This document shows, in pieces, positions 53,552 through 64,000 of a stretch of DNA of 64,000 bases. Source of the DNA: Turnera subulata. Lineage: Eukaryota > Streptophyta > Magnoliopsida > Malpighiales > Passifloraceae. Each line of letters starts with the position of its first letter. The first letter of the stretch is position 1. A program made the translations under genes and the position numbers. The stretch lies in the NCBI GenBank assembly GCA_028386065.3, contig JAKUCV010000190.1, positions 70,798-134,797 of the forward strand. The letters are read 5' to 3'. The notes under the pieces are model-generated. The model searched no databases, was not told the origin of the DNA, and worked only from the letters and a program-made list of their open reading frames with translations.

Positions 53552-56341
53552 TGTAACAGCCCGGGTAAAAATTTTGGATTTTTACCGGACTGTAAAAGTC
53601 TATTTACCGTGATTTACTGTTGAATTAATCTTGGGTAGTTAATTCAAGGTAAATCGGGAGTCGTTTTTCGAAACCGAGTGTTTTCCCGCGCTCGTGATTT
53701 TCCCGCGGATTTTTTGAAACTAAGTTGGTATTTTTCGGTTTTCGGAATTTCTCGGGAAATCACACCGGAAAATAACTAAGGAGGTATCGGTTATTTTCTG
53801 GTCCGGATCGGATTCGCCGGTAATATGGACGAATTGTATTATTGGTTAATCACATGGTTAATAGTAATTAACAGTTTATAAAAAGAAAGCAGGAGAAGGG
53901 AGCGGGGAGAGAAAAAAAGAAGAAGAGAAAAAGAAAGGAGAGAAAAGAGAGAAAAAGAGAAAAAAAAAGAGAGAAGAAAAAAAAAAGAGAGAAAAAGGAG
54001 AGGAAAAAAAGGGAGAAAAAAAAATAGGAAAAAGGAAAAAAAAAGAAAAGAAAAAAATATAGAAAAACAAGAAACAGAGAGGAAAAAAAAAGAAGAAAAA
54101 AGAAAAAAATTCAGAAGATAGAAATAAGAAAAAAAAGAAGAAGAATAAAATCAAGAAAAAAAGAAAAGAAGCGAAAATCTGAAAAAGAAGAAAAAGGAAA
54201 AAAAATGAAAAAAAAAGAAACCGGGCAAAACTGTTCACCCGCCACCCTTCGTCACTGTTCACGCCGTGACGTTCCCCGCCGCAGATCGACGCACCGCCGC
54301 CACCAGCAGGTAGCTCACGCCGTCGCGAGCTCACCCCCACCGGCCCCGAGTCATTCCGCCGCTTCCGCCGCCCACACGCGCCGTTGACCCGCCGGATTCC
54401 CCGCGGATCCGCTTCTCTTCCGGTCTGCTCCGTCACCGAGCCGCCTCGCACCGAGGTTCCACCGTCCTTGGGGTCGCCGCCTCACGCCGACCTCGCGCCT
54501 GCTGCTCCGTCATGCTCCCGCGCCCGTCGCCGCCGTCACGACGCTGCAACCCGCAGGTAAGGCCGCGTCCGACCCGTTTGACAGGCGGGTCGCGCCTGGG
54601 TTGACGGGTTGGGTTGGTTTATTTATTTATTGTTTTTAAAATTATATATATATATACATATAAATCTGTTTATATAATTATTACTGCTAATTAATTTCTG
54701 AAAAAAAATAGGAATATTATTTTGGAAAATTGTATGCAATATTCTGGGTTTGGGTTTTAGAAAAATATATGTACCTTGATTCTTCAATTAAGATAATTAT
54801 ATTTTGTTTGTAAATTAACATTATGGTTAGATTTGAAAATATATATATATATACCTTAAAAATAATTTCTGTAAATTTAATATGAGTATTATTTTAGTCT
54901 GGAAAATTATAATTTTGGTGTATGTATATAAATATGTATTTTGTAAATTAAAGTTAATTATATTTTGTGTTGGAAAATATTATTACCATATGTATTTAGA
55001 AAAAGATAAATACTATATAAATATTTTCCGAAAATTATAAATAGGTTATTATTTTGTGGAAAATTATGATGACTATTATTTTGGAAATTATACTTACTTT
55101 ATGAAATTATTTTTAAAGATTTTTTATTAAAGTATGTTACCGAAATTATATTCGGAAATACGTTCGGTAAATTATTTTCGATAAAAGATAATAATATCGA
55201 ATAAGAACCGGGATGGGATTAATTCGTAGTATTGGCATCATTGCATACCGAATATGTGCATTTATGTGTATGTATGATTTTGTGTATAGGTTTGGATATC
55301 GGGCAGTTTCCCGAGGAGCCGGCGTCGTACCGGTCATAGTTTCCGGAGTTGAGTAATCGGCCAAGGTGAGGATGGATTTCCTTCAATATGTGCCTATATT
55401 ACTCGGTTATTATGTTTTGATGGTTGTGCATTGTTGATTGTCGCTTTTGCTGTGTTTTGGTTCGGGATGTTTATCGCGGTGTCTTGTTTGGTATTTTGGG
55501 GATGTTTATCCCCGTTTCGATTTTCTGTGTCTTTTGGAATAAGTATAATGGTATAATTAATGAATTGTGACAAGGATGTCGATCCTTGGTATTTTGGTTA
55601 GGGATGTCGATCCCTGAGTTTGGTTTTTGACGACAGTAATATAATTGTCACGTGGTAAGTAGAGGTACGACCGGATGGTTAGAGACTATTTTGTGGTGGC
55701 CATGATCTGGGTTCGTGTGATAAGCATGTCTATACTTGGGATGTCTATCCCGGTTTGTTATTTTTGGGATGTCTATCCCTGGGTTCTTTTTGATCTGGCA
55801 CCAGGAACAGGTTGATAACCTGGTACGACCCTAGTTTATCCGTGACAGGGCCCGGAAAGATAAAAATTGGATAATTGATTTTATTTGAGTCTTCTTGGTC
55901 TTGGACCGATTTTGGGTCGGGTCTTTTGGTTTGGTTGACCGTGAGTAATTTTTAGTGTTCATATTGATCGTCTTTCCATTGTCGTGAGCACTTCGGACTC
56001 ACCCCTCACCTGCGGGCTTTCATCCCGTAGGATGAGTTGTTTCATGTACAGGTTTGGTGCATTCCAGACAGGCTGCTGCGTTATCCCTTGGACAGGCTCG
56101 GATCCATAGTTTGCATGTGTCGCATACAGTGTTTGTATTAGTTATTTAAAGTCTTCCGCTGTGCACTGTTGTTATATTTATTGGGCCAATGGGCCGGTAT
56201 TGTTATTTACGATGTTTACTATTTTGGGCCGTTGGGCCGAGATATTCTTTTATACTCTGTATGCTGGGCCTTGATTGGCCGGGTCGTCACAGTTCCGGCA
56301 CGTGTTTACTGTGTACGGTAAATACGGGTCGGGGCGCTTCA
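53552..56341. mobile_element. Solo LTR of a Ty3-type retrotransposon (2.79 kb)
   Basis: It starts TGTAACAGCCCGGG and ends GGGTCGGGGCGCTTCA, a common pattern in plant Ty3/gypsy LTRs, flanked by a 5-bp duplication TATAC (53547-53551 and 56342-56346). Contents in order: a homopurine tract (about 53878-54225), a GC-rich stretch (54230-54570) and AT-rich sequence. No internal region or second LTR follows, so it is read as a solo LTR. Strand not assigned. Confidence 0.7.
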
Positions 56342-56373
56342 TATACAAACGAATTAAATCTAATAATCAGATA

Positions 56374-56996
56374 TGTTAAGGGCCATCAATCCAAAGAAAC
56401 TATGAGAACCAAACAGTTGTTCTTTCTTAAAATACAAGTTCCATTACAAAAAAAAAAAGAGTATTTCAATGTAAATGATATGACTCAAAATATTAGTGGA
56501 CCCGAGATGCTACCGAGCCCGTAGTCTGCACTACACGAAGGCCCAAGTAACCAAACAAACAGAGGAGTCCATACTAACCAAGGTGTTCCATAGGAAGCTC
56601 CAAGATGGTCCCAAGACTTAAGGTTCCCAGGGAAGCTGCACAACGGTCCCAGGATTCAAACCGGAAGCCTAACCTGAGGCAACCTATACTAGCTCAAAGG
56701 AAACTCCCCACAGCTTCCCCGAGGAAGCCCCATGGCAATCCCAGAATCCAGATGGGAACCACGTGGCATCTGACTTCTCAAGCATGACAAGGCAAGGCTT
56801 GTTCAAGAAGTCATGTACCAACTCCTTAAATCATGGAGCAAATTATGGAAAGTATGGGTCACCAAAACTTGTCCATTAAGTGAACCATATTGTCTCTTGG
56901 CTCTATAAATATGGAGTTCCTCATTTATATAAAGACTAATGGCAAATTGGAGAGATTAATACAATTTCCATTTTCTCTCTATATTTTTCCATATCA
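56374..56996 (+). repeat. Probable lone LTR with primer-binding site
   Basis: TGTTAAGGGCC... to ...CCATATCA, immediately followed by TTGGCGACCACAGTGGGAGC, which resembles the TGGCGAC-type primer sites of plant Ty3 elements. A TATAAATA lies about 90 bp before the 3' end, as expected of an LTR promoter. I find no second LTR in the window, so the left boundary is uncertain. Confidence 0.45.
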
Positions 56997-57019
56997 GTTG
57001 GCGACCACAGTGGGAGCGA

Positions 57020-58830
57020 CGCCGGTCCCCCACGAGAATTCCTTTTGGTGGAGTTAGCAAATTCAATTCCCCATAAGATCTTTTTGATGCAGATGCGGAC
57101 AATCAATGACGAGCAGAACAAAAGCAAACATAGAAGTGGATGGGAAGAACTGAATTCATTGGCCAAGCTGCCTTCGGGAACATCCAACAACATCAATCAA
57201 GGGACCGAATTCAACCAGATCAAACTGACAGCATCAGCAAATCGGGTCCATCAATAACAACAATAAATCAAGCATAGCAAGAACTAACCTTGCAATCTGA
57301 CCCGTGTTCAACAGCAAACAAACAAAGTGTTAAAGAGAAGCTTAAGCAGCCAAGCAGCACCTACTCGTCTTTAAACCACCACGCTGCCACTGTTGAGGGG
57401 GTAAAAGAAGAGCTCCAACCTAGTTGCCGATGCCGTACTCGTCGATGCTGATTTTTGCAGAGGAGAACCTAGATCTATCCGGATCTGTTCGCTGTGCAAC
57501 CGCCTGAGACATGACCAGGCCTGAGCGCCGTGTCGGCGTTCGAGAAGCGGAGGGATCCGCACTGTCAATGACTCCCTTCGCACACACTTGCCGAGGCCAT
57601 GGTGAGGAGCCTTGCCGTCTGTGCTGCACCTGTCATGGCGAGACTAACTTCGTCGTGAGCCTTGCTTCAAGCTCCGGTGGCTGGTTGTCGTGAAGCGAGT
57701 AGCGCCGCCTGAACAAAAGCCGCTAGTAGTTCCCGTCATCTCCATCGCGTGCCCCTACCACCAAACAGGTCAGATCCGGCTAGATTGGGTGAGATCCAAT
57801 AGGACCTAAGCTTTGTCGTCGTCTTTGGAGGTAAATCAAGCCGAACCTCAACCTGCAAGTGCCGACGACCCACTCTCAGCCTGCGCACACATGGCAAGGC
57901 TGCTGAGGAGCCTTGCCGTCGCTGTGCCCGGTACTGAGGTTCCCGTCACCGTGAAGCACCGCAGTTCTTTATCGCCGCCAAGCACCACGGTTCGCTATCG
58001 CCTTGCCAGAGTTGAAAGCAGTGGCCAAAGGTGTGCTCGTTGATGGCAGAAAATGTCTAACGAAGGTGTGTTTGAATGGAAGGAAAATATCCAGGACCAA
58101 ATTCTCCTTCGGTCCTGAATCAATAATTCAGCCAATCAATGACCCAAATCAATAACCCAGCCAGTCAATGGCCCAAGCTCAAAAAATACAATGGCCAGGC
58201 TTTTCTATAACCCAATGCTATATCTTGCGTGTATACATGCTTTATATTACAAATATTGCTTATAATGCATAGCCTATGTCACCCCAAAGTCAATAGTTTC
58301 ACAAAATAATTGACACTGTCCATTCATTTTTCATATGCTACTTTATTGCATTTCACGCGATTATTTTGGGATCAACTACTTCATGATTGTATACTCCGTG
58401 ATTGCATATGGCATTAGCTTGCCTACCAAAAGGCCATGGAAAATGTTTACATGCTTCCTTATTTTTTATATACACTACATATATGACATAGAAATTAAGA
58501 GCACATTATAATTCATGAAGTCATGTCACTTCTATGGCAAATGCACTCGCATAATTGCTATCCCCAAATATGAGAGACCTAGGAGTAAAGGCTTGCATAT
58601 ACCTTAAATTTTTATTGTGAATATTCACATCTATAAATTGCATGATAGTTCCAAGATCGGACTCTACTACTTAATGATATTTTAGGCTGGACAAAATAGA
58701 AGATAATAGCCTTGCGTAATAAATGATACTATTATGCCCATTTATTCCATGCACTAGCCTAGAAACATATGTCATGTGATAATAGTGCTCACTTTCTCCA
58801 TATGGCCTCAATTCCCATTTTATATGATGC
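57020..58830. other. Unassigned sequence after the lone LTR
   Basis: A GC-rich part (57370-58050) contains two related stretches around GAGGAGCCTTGCCGTC (about 57603 and 57905). The rest is AT-rich. No open frame is convincing and no family recognised. Confidence 0.35.
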
Positions 58831-58835
58831 ATACA

Positions 58836-59186
58836 TGATATGAAAAAGAGAAATAGGAGGCCCAAACTGGGAGAGATTTTATTAATTGATTGGAAATGTT
58901 CCATACAACCGAATAAATCGGGAGAGAGCCAAGAGATCTGGTTCATGCCCTAATTTTGGACTTTATATCACAGATATTAGTTATTGCCTATTGGACAAAC
59001 ATGGGTGCCTTATCCTGCCAAGTGTCACGTTGTGAGTGGCCAAGGTCGGATTTCGGATGGATAAGGGTGGTGATGCTGGATCACGGGCTGAATTCCTTTG
59101 GGCCTTGGGTTCCTGGACTTATTGGAACTGGGCCTGTGCATTGTCTTCATGGCAAAGGATTGAGCCCGTTGGGCTATATTATATCA
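58836..59186 (-). repeat. 3' LTR of the LARD-like element
   Basis: TGATATGAAAAAGAG ... TATATTATATCA; matches 63637-63988 with few differences. Confidence 0.93.
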
Positions 59187-59280
59187 TTAGTCCCCCAAAT
59201 GGTTGGGCACTTTGAGCACGAGCATTTGATAGTCGGTGATCCTTTGTGTACTTCCCGCTAGTTGCTTTGGTAGGGTCGCT

Positions 59281-59649
59281 TTAGGCTTTACATTCTTCGA
59301 TGCGAGTTTTTAAAATTCTCCACTGCTGGTTGCTGTCGAAGCAATTGAGCATCTTGATCCTTAGTCCCCCTATCGCTTGAACTTGGAGTTCATGCTCTTG
59401 AGGTGCTTCCTTTTCGGAGACAGATCATCCTGATAACTTTGCCATCTCTGGTTTCAGGTCCTCTTGTCCTGCAATAGGTTCTGCTTTTAGTGTCTTGGTG
59501 TGACTAAAATCATGGCATCTACTTGGTTGTTCATGAATTAAGGCTCGATAGGCTCTTACTTCATTCTTCTGATCCTCCTATTGATGTTCATTTCTGATCA
59601 GGTCCCTATAATGCTTCGCAGTATCTAGTTCCAGCTCCCTGTGCAGCTC
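59281..59649 (-). pseudogene. Decayed charged/coil-like reading frame in the LARD-like element
   Basis: A 123-codon stretch in one frame with two internal stops: ELHRELELDTAKHYRDLIRN, later EVRAYRALIHEQ and EHELQVQAIGGLRIK. It is rich in E, K, Q and L. Similar charged sequence continues upstream to about 60290 in shifting frames. It looks like the remains of a coiled-coil protein. No family recognised. Confidence 0.4.
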
Positions 59650-62600
59650 TCAGGTTCTTCTTTAAGTATTACGATGTGGTTGAGATCCTAGTTCCTGTAT
59701 TTGGTACTTCATGGACTCAAGCTCCTTTGGTCGTTGTCTCGTTCTTCTTGGACTTTAGTGTCTCTATGTCTTAGCTAGACTTGGTTGTATCTTGATTCTT
59801 TTGATCTTTACTTCAGCATAAGTTGTATTATTCGGCATCTAATGAGCTTTGTTTAGCTTCTATTCTTTGAGCGCCTAATGACTTCCTTGTGATTTTTCCT
59901 TACTGCTTCCCGAGCTCTTGCACCTAGATCTTGGCTTCTGGGTCTGAATTTGAGCTCCTAGTCTTTTCTTAGAAGTATCTCTGGCTTCCATTTAGCTCCT
60001 TTTTGTGGCTTTGTAGTTCCTTCCTGAGGTTCTTGATCGGTCACTACGTACAGTTCTTGCACAAAGCTTCATTTGGAACTCCAGGGACTATTTTCCTTTT
60101 ATGATGGCTTTATTAGCTTCTCCAATCAGCTCCTGCTTTTTGGATGCCAATGTTATTTTTATTTCTCTTGTAGTCTTGCTAGCTCCATGTTTGGTTTCTT
60201 CCTTTTGAGTACCATGAACTCTTTTTAAGGCTATTCGTGCAAATTTTTGGGTTTTTCCAAACCACAATTTAGCCCTTATCTCGGGTATCAACGACCCTTT
60301 CCTAGGCCGTCAAGTTTTGGGGAACATCTTCCCACGTTTGGCCTTTTGTGCGGTTTTACAGGTTAACACCCTACATGTAAGGCCTGCGTGGGCCATGGAG
60401 CCTTCTTGCACTTTGCTATCTGCTTGCACTATGCGGGCTTATTTGTTGTTGAATGTAGCTTGTTTGCTTGAGTGAGTTTATGGGGAGGTCCTGCTCTTTT
60501 GGGCAAGCTTTTAGATTTGCTTAAGTACGAGTCCCCAATTTTATGCCTTAACCTTCGCATTAGCCTTTTGTTGTTTATGGCACTTTTATGGCCAATGCAT
60601 TTTGGCATTTGCAAAGTCATATGCAATTCATGGGACCTCTTTCTTAAGCTTCATCCTTTCGCTTCCCTATGATGAAGGACCTGCCATACCTTTCTTTGTT
60701 AGGAATCTCTGTTCCGCGGTGGTAGTTGTGGTTCTCTTCTCTAACCTTCTTGCTTTGATTAAAGCATTTGGATGGCAACTTTGCTTGCTATAGCGTTTCA
60801 CCATAATTGAAGATTTTCTCTCCAACCTTCTTGCTTTAATTAAAGCATTTTTTTTTTGCTTGAAGTAGATCTTGAAGCTTTCTTCTTTTTCATCTCGAGG
60901 ACCTCGCCATGCAGGTCTTATGATAACAAGTTTGCCTTTTCACCAAGTACTTCGGTTATTCGTCATGGAACTGGTTGTTCCTGTTGGCTCTATTTGTTGA
61001 GATTTCATTGAGTACTTGTTCTTCTTGGGGACTTCATTAGGCCTTTGTCATGTTGAAATCTTATATTTTTGCAAGGATTCTTTGTTCGCCATTGATTCTC
61101 TGGGCAAAGCTTCTTTAGCTCCTCCATCACTCGTTTTCACTCTTATAAGGGTTGCCGTTGGTTTTGTATGAGCTGACTTCGCATCCACATGACTACTCAT
61201 GCCTCCGCATGGGTTGATTTTCGCCTGGTTGGGCTATCTTTTTTTTTTTTCTTTGCTGGAAATGCTTTTTGCCTCCAAGAATTATTTTTCTGCTCTTGGA
61301 TTCAACTCCTTGTTCCTTTAGGAACTGCATTCTTCCTCTTAGGTTCAACTCCTTGTTCCCTCGCCTCTAGGAACTGCATTCTTCATCATTAGGATTGATT
61401 GCTCCTGGGGTTGCTTGCACCTTCACAGGATCTGCTGCTTTCTCCTCCAAGAGTTGCATTCTTCATCGTTGGGACAAATTGTTATTGGGGTTGTTATGGC
61501 AGGACCTTCTCCACGTGACCTTCATTTGTTTTGCCTCCAGGGACTACTTTTCCTCCATAGGGAACCGCTTACTCCTGGGGCTTCGCTGGTAGGTCCTTCT
61601 CCATGTGCATTTCATTTGTTTTGCCTCCATGAGCTGCTTCCTCCATAGTGACTGCTTGCTCCTGAGGCAGTTTCCTCTCAAGGTTTTCCTTCAGGTCCTT
61701 GCTGCAAGAGCTGCCTTTTGAGGTCCTTTGATTAGCTCCTCGTCAAGTCTGGTGTCAAAAACTCCATGTGTTGTGTTAGGTTTTTGGTGATGACGGTTGC
61801 TCCTATCGCAAGGGATGCTTCCGCCTCCATGGACGATTTTCTCCATGCGAGGATCGCTTGTTTTTGTTATTGTTTTCTCCAGAGGTAGCTTCCACGTCCT
61901 AGTTATAATTGCCTCCGCATGAATGGCTTTTCGAGGTCCTCGTGCAAAAGGTCCTCGTGAAGATTCTTCCTCGGGTCCAGCACTTTGTGGTCCTCGGAAA
62001 AATTCTTCTCGGGTCCAACACTTTGTGGTCCTCATGGAATTCCTCCCCGGTCCAAATAATGCCTCAAATACAAACAATGCATATGAAGACATCATTCCAA
62101 TAAAGATGGAAATCGTTAGTTTCTCAATCATTCAATTAAATAGATAGTACTTAGGATAATATATTAAATAATTAAAATTTCAATTATATGAACATAATTA
62201 AATACATAATTTGAACGTAATAAATATTCTAGCTAAGTCATTTTTGACCACACGGGCCAACATATGCTGGGCCATCAAAATTTTCTAGGCCTTAGACGCA
62301 TCCTGGGTTGTCCTCAGCTCCTCACCCTTTTTTTAAAAAAAAAAGATTTGGGCCCGTCCAACATCGCAGCCCGTTGATTGCTTGAGTCCACCATCAATTT
62401 GTTTCCTTTTCGGTTTATTCTTCACGCGCGTCTCCTCCTGGAAGACTTCACATTAACGCGCCCATTCTTTGAGTTCACGGTGAAAGTTGGAGCTCCCACA
62501 CCATCACCTTAGCAGATCTCCCTTCCGGCTGTGGTGCGTTGTTCAACTCCGGCGTACCTCCCATGGCGGGACTTCACTCGGGCAGGGAGTGAACAACGGC

Positions 62601-63636
62601 GACAGTTCCTTTGGTGTCTCCTCCTCCTAGCTAGGGCTGTGACGGCGGCTGGGGGGTGCTTCCAGCACGAACAGAGGTGGTTGGGCTCTTTTCGTCCATG
62701 TCCTCGTGTGCCAAAGGTTTGTCATCTCACCTTCCACCGACGGCAAGACAACGGACTCGTGATTCGGCAGCTTCCTTTGCTCGTGGCTGCGCCTTGCTCC
62801 CGTGGAGGCGTCCGTTGGGTTTTGCTTGGATCCGGCCTTGACGAAGGCAGCAGGAATCGATCTAGGTCGTGGCACGTTCGGCGCCCTCCTTCCTTCACGC
62901 GTGTCGGTCATTATCTAGCATCAGAGCGGGCCGGATCTGCTCCAAGACTGCTCCCGGCAACAATTTTTTTCCGGCTCTCCGGCGAAGCATAGGGTGAAGA
63001 TGCATCTTTGGGCGTTGCTGGGTCGCTCCTCCCATCCCTACAGCGGCTGTTGCTCCTTTTCCTCCGGCCGTTTGCAGGCGTCGATGAGGTGGGTCCTATC
63101 AGGTATGCTCGCTGTTCGCCGTTTCCCGATAGCTTGTTCTCCATTGGATCGATCCGCTCATCCGACGCGTGTGAGCTCACTGTAAGAATTGTTTCCTGTC
63201 TCGTTGTATATCTTTGCTTGTTGGATCCGCTCTGCCTGTGCAGACCTAATCAGATCTGCACCTGTCCTTTGTTCCGACAGTTGTGATGTTTGGCTGGATG
63301 ATCTAGCTCTTCTCCACCATGGCTTATTGGTTTGCCTTTAATTTTTGTTTTTGCGCTGCTTCTGTTTCACGATCTGCACACATTCAGGAGTTAAAATACC
63401 ATTAGTTGGATGGTTAAATAAATTATCCATAAACAAACATGTTTGTTATTTATAAAATATGCTGGATCTGTCGGATCTCCTAGATGTGTTGATGCGTTGA
63501 TGTTGGTTTGCTGAATCTGTGCTATCCGAAGTCGTTGTTGTTGGTTAATCTCTGATGTTTGATTTTTTGATGGATTGAACGGTTGATGGTTTGATGGATT
63601 GTTTGGCTTTCAAATCGTTCCCGGCAACGGAACCAA

Positions 63637-63988
63637 TGATATGAAAATGAGGAATAGGAGGCCGAAACTGGGAGAGATTTTATTAATTGATTGAAAATGT
63701 TCCATACAACCGAATAAATCGGGAGAGAGCCAAGAGATCTGGTTCATGCCCTAATTTTGGACTTTTATATTACAGATATTAGTTATTGCCTATTGGACAA
63801 ATATGGGTGCGTTATCCTGCCAAGTGTCACGTTGTGAGTGGCAAAGGTTGGATTTCGGATGGATAAGGGTGGTGATGCTGGATCACGGGCTGAATTCCTT
63901 TGGGCCTCGGGTTCCTGGACTTATTAGAACTGGGCCTGTGCATTATCTTCATGGCAAAGGATTGAGCCCGTTGGGCTATATTATATCA
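63637..63988 (-). repeat. 5' LTR of the LARD-like element
   Basis: TGATATGAAAATGAGG ... TATATTATATCA followed by ATACA; adjacent primer-site-like sequence ends at 63635. Confidence 0.93.
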
Positions 63989-64000
63989 ATACATCATAAG

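Larger units (their letters stand above)
58836..63988 (-). mobile_element. LTR element with no recognisable gag or pol (LARD-like)
   Basis: 351/352-bp LTRs at 58836-59186 and 63637-63988, flanked by ATACA (58831-58835 and 63989-63993). A purine tract TTTGGGGGACTAA lies next to the left LTR, and a primer-site-like TTGGTTCCGTTGCCGGGAACG next to the right LTR (close to the Asp-tRNA type), so the element is on the minus strand. The 4.45-kb interior shows no gag, protease, RT or integrase. It has a decayed frame of charged, coil-like sequence (59281-60290) and a GC-rich leader (about 62500-63200). Confidence 0.85.

Noticed and set aside
53876..54451. 191-codon minus-strand ORF rich in Phe and Ser
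   Set aside because: It is the complement of the homopurine tract in the solo LTR; low complexity and no domain.
62531..62992. 153-codon plus-strand ORF in the LARD-like element
   Set aside because: Lies in the GC-rich leader, has a similar-sized antisense frame, and shows no domain.

Overview
The window is nuclear DNA from a flowering plant, most likely a eudicot. It carries BAHD acyltransferase genes, an intronless CYP96-type P450, pieces of a plant phosphoacetylglucosamine mutase gene, and nested Ty1/copia, Ty3-type, LINE, Mutator-like, hAT and CACTA elements. I cannot name the species. Only three genes look functional: a BAHD gene running off the left edge (1-1081), a complete BAHD gene (14949-16307) and a complete CYP96-like gene (32435-33952).

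Region 1 (1-16.5 kb) is a tandem BAHD cluster, all on the minus strand. The middle copy is dead. A copia element (3197-8719, target duplication TCTTT) splits it; the coding frame matches up exactly across the insertion, and one tryptophan codon has become TGA. The 3' LTR of that copia element holds a 581-bp hAT-type element with an 8-bp target duplication. A Mutator-like element (9058-14209) sits just upstream of the same gene's TATA box, and a 5'-truncated LINE sits inside that element's right terminal repeat.

Region 2 (about 18-53 kb) is built from three copies of one duplicated unit: a CYP96-like gene, followed in copies 1 and 2 by exons of a phosphoacetylglucosamine mutase gene on the opposite strand. 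Copy 1 is a pseudogene hit by a gag-only LTR element (19809-22514). Copy 2 has the intact CYP96. Copy 3 has a copia-derived element in its promoter (35945-42336) and is split at about codon 36 by a 9-kb CACTA element (42567-51627). The CACTA element contains a Pack-MULE carrying a BYPASS1/ROH1-like (DUF793) gene fragment, a second copy of the 581-bp hAT element, and a decayed TNP2 transposase.

The most unusual material is in two related copia-derived elements, 25322-31625 and 35945-42336. Their pol is decayed. Both carry, on the strand opposite to pol, a conserved reading frame of about 228 codons with a TATA-like box upstream; the two copies differ mainly at silent positions. Outside that frame the elements are full of short perfect palindromes around a common core, CTTCNRG, whose arms differ from site to site but keep pairing.

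Region 3 (53.5-64 kb) is retroelement sequence: a 2.8-kb solo LTR (target duplication TATAC), a probable lone LTR with a primer-binding site (56374 to about 57020), GC-rich sequence I could not identify, and a 5.15-kb LTR element (58836-63988, target duplication ATACA) with no recognisable gag or pol.
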